NCBI GenBank assembly: GCA_019075865.1
Contig: JAGXAN010000005.1
Coordinates: 124,001 to 188,000 of the forward strand
DNA from: Hyphomicrobiales bacterium
GTDB lineage: Bacteria > Pseudomonadota > Alphaproteobacteria > Rhizobiales > Beijerinckiaceae
Direction: 5' to 3'
DNA length: 64,000 nucleotides
Shown here: piece by piece, positions 55,124 to 62,874 of the stretch
Position numbering within the stretch: position 1 is the stretch's first letter
How the letters are laid out: each line of letters opens with the position of its first letter
The notes under the pieces: generated by a model
Databases searched by the model: none
Seen by the model: the letters and a program-made list of their open reading frames with translations, nothing else
What the model was told of the DNA's origin: nothing
Program-made: the position numbers and the translations under genes

Positions 55124-58100
55124 CTAATGCGCCTCATCCCAATTGCGGGCGGCGCGTGCATCCACCTGAAGCGGCACGGCAAGGGTGAGTGCGGGCAGCG
55201 CCGCATCTACCATGATCCTTTTTGCCACATGGATCGCGGCCTCGACTTCCGCATCGGGTGCCTCGAACACCAATTCATCATGCACCTGCAACAGCATCCG
55301 GGTTTTCAGGCTCTGCGCCGTCAGCGCATCATCCATCCGCATCATCGCCCGGCGGATGATATCAGCGGCCGATCCCTGAATGGGGGCGTTGATCGCCGCC
55401 CGTTCATTAAAGGCGCGCTCGGACGGATTGGACGAGGCTATGCGCGGATAATGGCATTTGCGGCCAAAGATCGTGGTGACAAACCCCAAGTCCCGGGCCT
55501 GCTTTTTGGTGGCCTCCATATAGTCGCGAATGCCTGGGAAGCGCTCGAAATACTTCTTGATGTAAGCACCAGCTTCCTCGCGCGATATGCCCAACTGGTT
55601 AGCTAGCCCAAATGCCGATATGCCGTAGATAATCCCGAAATTGATGGCTTTGGCGCGGCGCCGAATATCGGAGGGCATGCCCTCGATCGGCACCGAAAAC
55701 ATCTCGCTTGCCGTCATTGCATGAATATCTTGCCCATCGGCAAATGCCTGGCGTAATTGCGGAATATCGGCAACATGCGCCAGCACCCGCAATTCGATTT
55801 GCGAATAATCAGCTGAAATCAACTGGTGGCCGGGAGTAGCAATGAAAGCCTTGCGGATTTTGCGGCCCGCCTCGTTGCGCACCGGAATGTTTTGCAGGTT
55901 GGGATCGCTCGACGACAGCCGCCCGGTTGTCGTCGCCGCCAGTGCGTAGGACGTATGCACGCGGCCGGTGCCCGGATTGACGAAAGTCGGCAGAGCGTCG
56001 CTATAAGTTGATTTCAGCTTGGCGATTTGCCGCCATTCGAGAATCCGCGCGGCCAGAACATTTCCCTGTTCGGCCAATTCATCCAGCACATTGGCAGCGG
56101 TTGACCAGGCCCCGGTCGCGGTTTTCCGCCCGCCGGGCAGACCCATTCGCCCAAAAAGGATATCCCCCAATTGCTTGGGCGACCCGAGGTTGAAAGGCTC
56201 GCCGGCGATTTGGTGAATCTCAATTTCCAGCCGCGCCATTTCCTGGGCAAACTCGCCCGAAAGCCGCGCCAGAATGGTTCGGTCAATGGCGATGCCGCGT
56301 CGTTCCATGCGCGCCAGCACTTGCGGCATATCCCGCTCCAGCGTGGTGTAAACCGTGTTCATCGCCTCGGCGGTGAGGCGCGGTTTCAGCACCTGCCACA
56401 GGCGCAAGGTAACATCCGCATCCTCGGCGGAATATTCGCACGCCTTCTCCAGCGGCACTTGCGCAAAGTTGATGCGATTTTTTCCGGTCCCGGTCACGTC
56501 ATTATAACTGATCGGGGTGTGCCCCAGAAATTGCTGGCTGAGAGCGTCCATGCCATGCCCGGCGATTTCCTTACCCGCATCCAGCACATAGGATTGCAGC
56601 ATCGTATCCTCGTAAGGCGCAATCTGGATGCCGCGTTGCGCGAATACCAGCCAGTCATATTTCATGTTCTGGGCAATCTTGAGCACGTCCTTGGCTTCCA
56701 GCAGTGGCTTGAGCTTTTCCAGCACCACGGCTTCGGCAAGCTGCCCGGCCAGCAATTGGCTGTCGCCGAAGAGATCCTGCCCCGAACTGTTCTTGCGGTG
56801 GCCAATTGGAATATAACAGGCCCGCCCTTCCGGAAGCGCCAGCGATACGCCGATGAGGTCGGCCTGCATGGCATCCAGCGACGAAGTCTCGGTATCCACG
56901 GCCATCACTTGCGCCGCATGGCAAGCACGAATCCAACGATCCAGATCCTCGACGCTTGACAGATTCTCATAGGCGCTGCGGTTGATCGGGCGCTGCGATG
57001 CCTCGGCCAGCCGCTGCGCCGCCAGATATTGCGGGCTCAACTGCCCCGCCTTCGCCGTGGCAACGGGCTGCGGGCCCGCCACATCGGCCGGTTTGGCCTC
57101 GGGTGCCCGTGGCTCCAGCGGTTCGCCATTGCGACCCTGCCAGCCTGCCGGCCCCGCCAGCTTCGGGTCGGGCTCGACATCCTGCGTCTCACAACCATAA
57201 ATCTCGCCGGCGCGCCGGGCCAGCGTCGAAAATTCCATCGCTTTCATGAACGAAATCAGAGTCTTGGGATCAGGGTGCACCAGCGAAAGATCATCCAAAG
57301 GCACTTGCACCACAACATCGCGCACCAGACGTACCAATTCTTTGGAAATCTTGATCTTTTCGATGATCGCCGGATCGGTCAGCGTTTCGCGCTTTTTGGG
57401 CTGCTTGATTTCATGCGCATGGGCGAGGAGATTATCGAGACTGCCATATTCATTGATATATTGGGCGGCTGTCTTGATACCTATGCCGGGGGCACCGGGC
57501 ACATTGTCGGTTGCATCGCCAGCCAGCGCCTGCACATCCACCACCTTGTCCGCATCGACCCCGAAATAATCCTTGACCTCCTGTGCCCCGATCCGGCGCT
57601 CGTCGCGCTCGCCTGAAGCCGGATCGTACATGGCGATACCCGGCTCGATCAATTGCATCAGATCCTTGTCGGCGGAGACAATCAGCACATCCGCACCGCG
57701 TGCACGGGCCTGCGTCGCATAGGTGGCGATCAGGTCATCGGCCTCATAAACGTCCTGCTCAATCGGGATCAGCCCGAATGCCCGCACGCTGGCGCGCATC
57801 AGCGGAAATTGCGGAATCAGATCTTCGGGCGGATCCGGGCGGTGCGCCTTGTATTGCGGGTAAATCTGCTTGCGAAACGAGTTTTCCGACTTGTCGAAGA
57901 TAATCGCCAAATGCGTCGGCTTGATGCCAGCCGCGCCATCCCGGACGAACTGAAACAGCTTGTTGCAGAACAGCCGCACGGCACCCGTCGGCAATTGATC
58001 CGAGCGATAATTATACTTGCGATCCTGCTTGATCGATTGAAACCAGGCGCGAAAGATAAAGGACGATCCATCCACCAGAAACACATGGTCTCCAGCTTGG

Positions 58101-58132
58101 ACGGGGCGAGGGGATGCTTGCGGATTGGACAT
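55124..58132 (-). CDS. polA: DNA polymerase I
   Basis: This 1002-residue enzyme of repair and Okazaki-fragment processing has three domains. The 5' nuclease is at the N-terminus (FLVDGSSFIFRAW, YEADDLIATYA, GDATDNVPGAPGIGIKTA). The 3'-5' proofreading domain keeps its acidic residues (AVDTETSSLD, NMKYDWLVF, YSAEDADVTLR), so it should be active, unlike in Taq-type enzymes. The polymerase domain has DYSQIELRVLAH, RRRAKAINFGIIYG and LLQVHDELVFE. The slightly long length comes from a linker near residues 320-380. Confidence 0.97.
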   Translation of the reverse strand: MSNPQASPRPVQAGDHVFLVDGSSFIFRAWFQSIKQDRKYNYRSDQLPTGAVRLFCNKLFQFVRDGAAGIKPTHLAIIFDKSENSFRKQIYPQYKAHRPDPPEDLIPQFPLMRASVRAFGLIPIEQDVYEADDLIATYATQARARGADVLIVSADKDLMQLIEPGIAMYDPASGERDERRIGAQEVKDYFGVDADKVVDVQALAGDATDNVPGAPGIGIKTAAQYINEYGSLDNLLAHAHEIKQPKKRETLTDPAIIEKIKISKELVRLVRDVVVQVPLDDLSLVHPDPKTLISFMKAMEFSTLARRAGEIYGCETQDVEPDPKLAGPAGWQGRNGEPLEPRAPEAKPADVAGPQPVATAKAGQLSPQYLAAQRLAEASQRPINRSAYENLSSVEDLDRWIRACHAAQVMAVDTETSSLDAMQADLIGVSLALPEGRACYIPIGHRKNSSGQDLFGDSQLLAGQLAEAVVLEKLKPLLEAKDVLKIAQNMKYDWLVFAQRGIQIAPYEDTMLQSYVLDAGKEIAGHGMDALSQQFLGHTPISYNDVTGTGKNRINFAQVPLEKACEYSAEDADVTLRLWQVLKPRLTAEAMNTVYTTLERDMPQVLARMERRGIAIDRTILARLSGEFAQEMARLEIEIHQIAGEPFNLGSPKQLGDILFGRMGLPGGRKTATGAWSTAANVLDELAEQGNVLAARILEWRQIAKLKSTYSDALPTFVNPGTGRVHTSYALAATTTGRLSSSDPNLQNIPVRNEAGRKIRKAFIATPGHQLISADYSQIELRVLAHVADIPQLRQAFADGQDIHAMTASEMFSVPIEGMPSDIRRRAKAINFGIIYGISAFGLANQLGISREEAGAYIKKYFERFPGIRDYMEATKKQARDLGFVTTIFGRKCHYPRIASSNPSERAFNERAAINAPIQGSAADIIRRAMMRMDDALTAQSLKTRMLLQVHDELVFEAPDAEVEAAIHVAKRIMVDAALPALTLAVPLQVDARAARNWDEAH

Positions 58133-58172
58133 GGCCCTACATAGCGCAACTGCACGGTGTTGGAAATGGCAA

Positions 58173-58195
58173 CCAACCCGCTCCCGGCGGGTTGG
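58173..58195 (-). terminator. Hairpin between the sulfur operon and polA
   Basis: CCAACCCGC and GCGGGTTGG form a perfect 9-base stem with a 5-base loop, between the DUF1641 stop and the polA start, both on the minus strand. There is no T run, so it may be a weak terminator or a polA leader hairpin. Confidence 0.45.
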
Positions 58196-58223
58196 ACAGG
58201 CCCCATCCTGCCATGATCACAGC

Positions 58224-58742
58224 TTATTTGCCTGTAGCGTGGTCCTGCATTTTGCCCGCAAAGGCCAACAGGAATTTCAGGCTGCGCTGGGTCTCCGGCT
58301 TTTGCAGAAGCGAAATCGTCGCCATCAGGCCACCGGTTGGCATATTGGCCGCCTCCTGAGCGGATTCAGCCATGGCTGAGCGCGCATGGGTAACCAGATC
58401 ACCGACATCCTCATTGGCGACATTGGTGACCATATGCTCGACAAAGCCAACCAGACGTTCAACCATTTGATCCGTCAGCGCATTGCGCACCGCATGCGCG
58501 GCCACGATCAGGTCAAACGCCGTGTCCAGCGCGCCGGCCCTGTGCACTTCGGTCAGGCGGTCGATCAGGCTGTGAACCGCAGCATTGGTGGTTTCGTCAT
58601 TGAGACGATCCAGCAATTCGAGGCCGGTTGCGCCGGTCGTCGCCAGACGTTCCACCATCTGGTCGGTCAGCGCCTCGCGAATGGCAACCCCGGTGCGCGT
58701 CAATTCATCCAATGGCAAATTGGAGCGGGAAAGATCATTCAT
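58224..58742 (-). CDS. DUF1641 domain protein
   Basis: This 172-residue soluble helical protein has two similar segments (REALTDQMVERLATTGATGL and RNALTDQMVERLVGFVEHM) and ends with LLQKPETQRSLKFLLAFAG, the hallmark of DUF1641. Family members occur beside SQR-type flavoproteins and formate dehydrogenase or Hdr-like genes, but no biochemical role is established. GAGGAGGG precedes the ATG, which lies 10 bases after the SQR-like gene, so the two are coupled. I infer a membrane- or partner-docking role for the flavoprotein. Confidence 0.88.
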   Translation of the reverse strand: MNDLSRSNLPLDELTRTGVAIREALTDQMVERLATTGATGLELLDRLNDETTNAAVHSLIDRLTEVHRAGALDTAFDLIVAAHAVRNALTDQMVERLVGFVEHMVTNVANEDVGDLVTHARSAMAESAQEAANMPTGGLMATISLLQKPETQRSLKFLLAFAGKMQDHATGK

Positions 58743-58752
58743 GATACCCTCC

Positions 58753-59892
58753 TCACAACAAGCCGCGCGCAGACAGCCAATACAGCCGGTTATAGCCCAG
58801 TTTCAGCCAATGCACCATGTGCGACGGCGGCCCCGGATTGGGTGGCGTCGTATAGTTGAACATGATGTAAGTGCCGGTGGTCATACCGGTTTCGATGAAG
58901 CAGTAAACCTTGCCATCGTAATTGCGTGACCAGCGCTGCTCTTTCAAAAGCGAGGAAAGATTGTCGACAACCGTATCCGCCTCAAAATGCGCCGTCGACC
59001 CAGCCTTGGAGATCGGGATATTGGTGGTATCCCCGACGATGAACACATTGTCGGAGCCTTCACGCAGCAGGGTCAGTTTGTTGGTTGGAACCCAGCCGCC
59101 AGCCCCCAGCTTGGAATCGGTAATCACCTGCGCACCCGTATGCGGGGGAATGGTAATCAGCAGATCATAGGGAAGCGTCACCCCTTCCTCGGAAGTGATG
59201 GTTTTGGCAGCGGCATCCACGCTCTTGGTGTTGAAGAAGGTTTCCGATTTGATGCCATGCTTCTGGAATTCGGGAACCGCCCAATGCGCCACCGGTTCCA
59301 GTCCATGCAAGCGCCCGATCGGGTAAGTATAAGTGATTTCAGACTTGTCCATCACGCCCTTTGCGGTCAGGAATTCACGCAGCATCAGAGTGATTTCCAC
59401 CGGTGCAACCGGGCACTTGTGCGGTGCATTGACATTGATGATTACTTTGCCGCCCTGAAAATCATTCAAGGCATCCCGCAATTTGCGCGCGCCTTCGAGA
59501 TCATAGAACCAATGCGCGCCTTCGCTCATGCCAGGGATCATGTCCGGGCGAATTCGCGAGCCGGTGGCAATGACCAGATAGTCATAACCATAGGTTCGGC
59601 CCGATTCGGTCGTGACTTTCTTGGCCTCGACATCGATATTCTTGGCCGGGTCGACAAAGAAAGCAACGCGCTTGTCCAGAATGCTGCGCTGGTCGCGGTA
59701 CATCTCGGACTCGCGCATTTTTCCGAAGGTGAGATAAAGGAGGCCGGGCTGGTACATGTGCTTGTCGGTCGCACCGATCATCGTGACGGTGACAGCCCCG
59801 CTCGCCAATTCATTCTTGATTTGTCGACACAAACCGTTGGCGATAATAGTCCCCGCTACACCGCTACCGATGATCAATACCTGCTTGGCCAT
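58753..59892 (-). CDS. Sulfide:quinone oxidoreductase-like flavoprotein
   Basis: This FAD-dependent pyridine nucleotide-disulfide family protein has 379 aa, with FAD site LIIGSGVAGTIIANGL, second dinucleotide region DYLVIATGSRIRPD and FAD-binding end NVFIVGDTTNIPISKAGS. Only three cysteines occur: C22, C160 (HKCPVAP) and C331 (YCFIETG). C160 and C331 match the redox pair of SQR, whereas the third SQR cysteine (near 128) is replaced (HWFYDLEG). The C-terminus (WLKLGYNRLYWLSARGLL) is amphipathic and could sit on the membrane. It probably moves electrons from sulfide or protein persulfide to quinone. GGGGAGAG precedes the ATG. Confidence 0.85.
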   Translation of the reverse strand: MAKQVLIIGSGVAGTIIANGLCRQIKNELASGAVTVTMIGATDKHMYQPGLLYLTFGKMRESEMYRDQRSILDKRVAFFVDPAKNIDVEAKKVTTESGRTYGYDYLVIATGSRIRPDMIPGMSEGAHWFYDLEGARKLRDALNDFQGGKVIINVNAPHKCPVAPVEITLMLREFLTAKGVMDKSEITYTYPIGRLHGLEPVAHWAVPEFQKHGIKSETFFNTKSVDAAAKTITSEEGVTLPYDLLITIPPHTGAQVITDSKLGAGGWVPTNKLTLLREGSDNVFIVGDTTNIPISKAGSTAHFEADTVVDNLSSLLKEQRWSRNYDGKVYCFIETGMTTGTYIMFNYTTPPNPGPPSHMVHWLKLGYNRLYWLSARGLL

Positions 59893-59947
59893 TTTTCTCT
59901 CCCCTTATTATCAGCCTGTCTGTATTCAGATCAGGTAACTGCAAATT

Positions 59948-60178
59948 TTATTTTGCTTTCCTCACCAACACGCTCCAATAGCCTTTGTGTTCCGTGATCC
60001 CCAGAAAGTCATGCTTGACCTTCTTGCACCATTCCGGAATATCCGTGACCGATCCCTTGTCGGTCGACAAAATGTCCACTTCATCACCAATCTGCAAATT
60101 CTTTAGCGCTGCAATCAATTCCATCAGCGGGCCCGGACAAAAGGCACCACGTGCATCTATTGTTGTTTTTTCACTCAT
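59948..60178 (-). CDS. TusA-family sulfur carrier protein (CPGP type)
   Basis: This 76-residue sulfurtransferase of the TusA/SirA fold begins MSEKTTIDARGAFCPGPLM, where the cysteine in CPGP carries the persulfide. ATG 60178 gives the standard length, whereas an open frame up to 60262 adds nonspecific residues. It is placed between a DsrE-type gene and the SQR-like gene and probably passes sulfur between them. The second TusA of the operon is CPLP type, so the two are not recent duplicates. Confidence 0.9.
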   Translation of the reverse strand: MSEKTTIDARGAFCPGPLMELIAALKNLQIGDEVDILSTDKGSVTDIPEWCKKVKHDFLGITEHKGYWSVLVRKAK

Positions 60179-60258
60179 GAACCTTTGCTCCAAGATTTGT
60201 ATCCTTGGCCCCCGCAAACCATGCGGCGGCCTGACGGTCCCATGATGGCCGGACCGGC

Positions 60259-60657
60259 TCACAATGTCACGAATTGTCCGTTTTCGGCATCCGACAGAAA
60301 CTTGGTCAGCCCGAGCGCGCCTTCGAACAGGCCTTCATCCAGCCGTCCCAATTCCCAGCCCTGAATGTCCAGCGCCATCGAGCAGGCCCACATTTTCAGG
60401 TCGCCCAATTCTTTGCCCTGATGAAACAGCGTCATGGCATCGGGTGCGTGCTGGCTGCACAAGAGCTTGGAAAACGCGCCGCCATGATAGCGCTTTTCCG
60501 CCGCCGCGCCTTTGTCGAAGGCAAATATGGCATTCATGCTGACAAACACCTGCACCGGCCGCTCGGAAACCGCCGCCACAGATGCCATCATGGCCGCCAT
60601 CTGAATTTTCTCATGCTCGCCCGAGCAGAGCAGAATATAAAGGCCATTGTCTGCCAT
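60259..60657 (-). CDS. DsrE-family sulfurtransferase-like protein
   Basis: This 132-residue DsrE/DsrF-like protein has cysteines at LLCSGEHEK, LLCSQHAPD and MWACSMALDIQGW, the last being the position of the persulfide-carrying cysteine in many DsrE proteins. It is encoded 21 bases after a TusA gene and 80 bases before another. DsrE and TusA are known sulfur-trafficking partners in sulfur oxidisers. Confidence 0.87.
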   Translation of the reverse strand: MADNGLYILLCSGEHEKIQMAAMMASVAAVSERPVQVFVSMNAIFAFDKGAAAEKRYHGGAFSKLLCSQHAPDAMTLFHQGKELGDLKMWACSMALDIQGWELGRLDEGLFEGALGLTKFLSDAENGQFVTL

Positions 60658-60678
60658 CGTTACATCCTGTCTTGAAGC

Positions 60679-60906
60679 TTAAGCGGTGCGCTTGATCAAA
60701 AATGTATAGATTTTGCCATCCTGCTTCGACTCGAGAAGCTGGTTGCCCGTGGTACGGCAGAAGGCTTCAAAATCCGGGATCGACCCTGGATCGGTCGCCT
60801 GAATTTCAAGCACTTGGCCTGTTGCAAGCTCCTTTAGCGCCTTTTTGGCGCGCAGGATCGGCAACGGGCAGTTCAAGCCTTTGGCATCTAGAATTTGGTC
60901 GGCCAT
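60679..60906 (-). CDS. TusA-family sulfur carrier protein (CPLP type)
   Basis: This 75-residue TusA-fold carrier (MADQILDAKGLNCPLPILRA) has its active cysteine in CPLP, the form typical of YeeD/TusA proteins linked to DsrE2. The strand and helix pattern (VLEIQATDPGSIPDFEAFC) is complete. It lies directly downstream of the DsrE2-type gene, its likely partner. Confidence 0.92.
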   Translation of the reverse strand: MADQILDAKGLNCPLPILRAKKALKELATGQVLEIQATDPGSIPDFEAFCRTTGNQLLESKQDGKIYTFLIKRTA

Positions 60907-60985
60907 TATAGATTTCCTCGATTTGTTAAAAGAGTGGCGTTCGCGGGGCCCGTGCGAACCAGTCGCCCCTTCGCTTATTGTAACC

Positions 60986-61501
60986 CTAAATATAAAGATT
61001 CACATCCGCTTTAAGCGCCCGTTCCATATAGCTCGCGGCACCGCCGAGGATGGGCCCGTCAATCATGTCCTCAAGCTTGTATTCAAACAGGTCCATGGTC
61101 ATTTGGCAGGCGATCATTTTTACATCCGACTCGATTGCCGCCTCGCGCAATTCCTCAATCGAGGCGACGCCCTTCTTCTTGATCAGATTTTTCATCATCA
61201 CCGATGCGGCGGCATCAACGCCAGGCAACATGCCGATCAGGTTGGGCATCACCATATGCGTGCCCATCATCGGCATTTTCATCGCCGGGTTGCCGAGCGT
61301 CGAAATCTGCAAATCCAGCTTTTTCAACAAAAGCGGCAAGCCGTAAAAGGTAAAGAACATGGTCACATCCACGCCCATCGCCGCCGCGGTGGTCGCCAGA
61401 ATAAAGGGCGGATAGGCCCAATCCAGCGAACCCTTGGTCACAATGATCGACATAGACTTGGCGTTGGACGCAACTGTATTGCCAGGTGCCGGCGTATCCA
61501 T
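60986..61501 (-). CDS. DsrE2-type (DsrE/DsrF/DrsH-like, PF13686) protein
   Basis: This 171-residue protein heads the sulfur operon. Family features are SIIVTKGSLDWAYPPFILAT, VTMFFTFYGLPLLLKK and the conserved cysteine in MIACQMTMDLF. A hydrophobic stretch follows the start of the domain (PPFILATTAAAMGV). ATG 61501 with GGGAG six bases upstream is chosen over a TTG at 61603 that would run through a TTGACA box and a palindrome. DsrE2 proteins with TusA occur in archaeal and bacterial sulfur oxidisers as sulfane-sulfur carriers. Confidence 0.88.
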   Translation of the reverse strand: MDTPAPGNTVASNAKSMSIIVTKGSLDWAYPPFILATTAAAMGVDVTMFFTFYGLPLLLKKLDLQISTLGNPAMKMPMMGTHMVMPNLIGMLPGVDAAASVMMKNLIKKKGVASIEELREAAIESDVKMIACQMTMDLFEYKLEDMIDGPILGGAASYMERALKADVNLYI

Positions 61502-61564
61502 ATGCAACTCCCATCCCGAAAGGCCGAGGCTCGACTTGAGCCCGCCAATATATTTCTCTTTATT

Positions 61565-61599
61565 AGCATAAATGAATATGCTCTGTTCGAGCTTGTCAA
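61565..61599 (-). promoter_or_regulatory. Leader of the sulfur operon: TTGACA box and inverted repeat
   Basis: TTGACA (61594-61599, minus strand) is followed by AGCATA-N6-TATGCT (61582-61565), a perfect 6-base inverted repeat about 65 bases before the DsrE2 start. The repeat includes ATATTCA, also present before the SqrR-like gene. Confidence 0.45.
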
Positions 61600-61617
61600 G
61601 CAATCTTTGCTGAGACC

Positions 61618-62763
61618 ATGGGCTTTTACCAAATCAGGGTAGCTATTTTGACGCGCTGGCTGCAATCCCCTTTGATCGTTCACTCGGACGTCTATCGCCG
61701 CGCCGCCTACAACCGCGATCACCCCTTGTCCATCCCCCGGGTCGAGACCGCCATTGACCTCTGCCGGATCCTTGGCTGGACGCAGGATCGCATGCGCGAG
61801 AGCCCCGTTGCCAGCCGAACCCAATTGCTGAAATTCCACAAGTCCGACTATATCGACGCGCTACAGCAATCCGAGCAGGCCGGCATCACCCGCACCATTG
61901 ACCGCGAAACCTACAACATCGGCACCCGCGAAAATCCGGTATTTCCCGGCATTTTTGATCGCGCTTCGACCTCCGTCGGTGGCTCCATTCTGGCAGCCGA
62001 GCTGGCACTTGCCGGGCGCATTGCCTTCCATCCGGCCGGCGGCACCCATCATGGCCAACCAGACCGCGCCAATGGATTCTGCTTCTTTAACGATCCGGTA
62101 TTTGCCATTCTCACGCTTTTGGAAGCTGGCCTGCAACGCATTGTCTATGTCGATCTCGATGCCCATCATGGCGATGGCGTCGAGGACGCCTTTGCCGATG
62201 AGCCACGCGTATTCACCCTGTCCATGCACGAGCAAGGTCGATGGCCCGGCACTGGCCGGTTGGAGGATCGCCGCCAGGGCCGAGCCCGCAACCTGCCCGT
62301 CCCCAAGCGCATCAACGACAGCGAATTTGATTATTTGCTGGAACACGCCATTCTGCCGCAGGTTACGCGATGGCAACCTGAAGCACTGGTTGTCACCTGC
62401 GGCACGGATTGCCTCAAGGGCGATCCGCTTTCCAGCATGGAACTAAGTAATGTCGCCTTGTGGCGGGCCGTAAAATCCCTCACCGCGCTCACGGAAGTTT
62501 CGGTGATTTTGGGTGGCGGCGGTTATAATCCCTGGACCTTGGCCAGAGCTTGGGCGGGACTTTGGGCGAGCCTTTGCGATTTTCCCATACCCGGGCGACT
62601 ACCCGATGCTGCGACGCGGCTATTGGCGGGCCTGTCATGCGATTTGATTGACGATGAAGGCGATATCAATCCATTGTGGCTGACAACACTTCAGGATGCC
62701 CCGAACCCCGGCCCCGTCCGCGATGCCATCATTGCCATTGCCAAAGCGACACTTGCGCCTTGA
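61618..62763 (+). CDS. Histone deacetylase-like (AcuC/HDAC family) hydrolase
   Basis: This 381-residue zinc-dependent deacetylase-fold enzyme has active-site parts HPAGGTHHGQPDRANGFC, VYVDLDAHHGDGVEDAF (Asp and His zinc ligands), CGTDCLKGDPLSSM (second Asp) and ILGGGGYNPWTLAR with the transition-state residue region. Family members act on acetylated polyamines, proteins or small amides. The gene is divergent from the sulfur operon across about 115 bases, possibly sharing control, and the relation to sulfur metabolism is unclear. An alternative start lies a few codons in. Confidence 0.88.
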   Translation: MGFYQIRVAILTRWLQSPLIVHSDVYRRAAYNRDHPLSIPRVETAIDLCRILGWTQDRMRESPVASRTQLLKFHKSDYIDALQQSEQAGITRTIDRETYNIGTRENPVFPGIFDRASTSVGGSILAAELALAGRIAFHPAGGTHHGQPDRANGFCFFNDPVFAILTLLEAGLQRIVYVDLDAHHGDGVEDAFADEPRVFTLSMHEQGRWPGTGRLEDRRQGRARNLPVPKRINDSEFDYLLEHAILPQVTRWQPEALVVTCGTDCLKGDPLSSMELSNVALWRAVKSLTALTEVSVILGGGGYNPWTLARAWAGLWASLCDFPIPGRLPDAATRLLAGLSCDLIDDEGDINPLWLTTLQDAPNPGPVRDAIIAIAKATLAP

Positions 62764-62838
62764 AGCTTGCCCAAAAAAGCATTTGCGTTTTTTCAAATTG
62801 CAGGCATCTATATTAGAAAAAACGAATAGAGGAACGCC

Positions 62839-62874
62839 ATGGACTGGAGCGCAAGGATGGACTGGAGCGCGCGG
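62839..62874 (+). repeat. Tandem 18-base repeat at the start of the radical SAM gene
   Basis: Two copies, 16 of 18 bases alike, each encode MDWSAR, so the gene carries two in-frame ATG starts (62839 and 62857). The first has the better ribosome site (AGAGGAA). Confidence 0.8.

Noticed and set aside
58173-58195. Calling this hairpin a firm Rho-independent terminator
   Set aside because: The stem is perfect, but no T run follows on the minus strand, so it is listed only as a low-confidence terminator.
62771-62793. Terminator between the deacetylase and radical SAM genes
   Set aside because: An A-run and T-run flank GCATTTGC, but the stem is AT-rich with a bulge and very weak GC pairing, so it is not supported.
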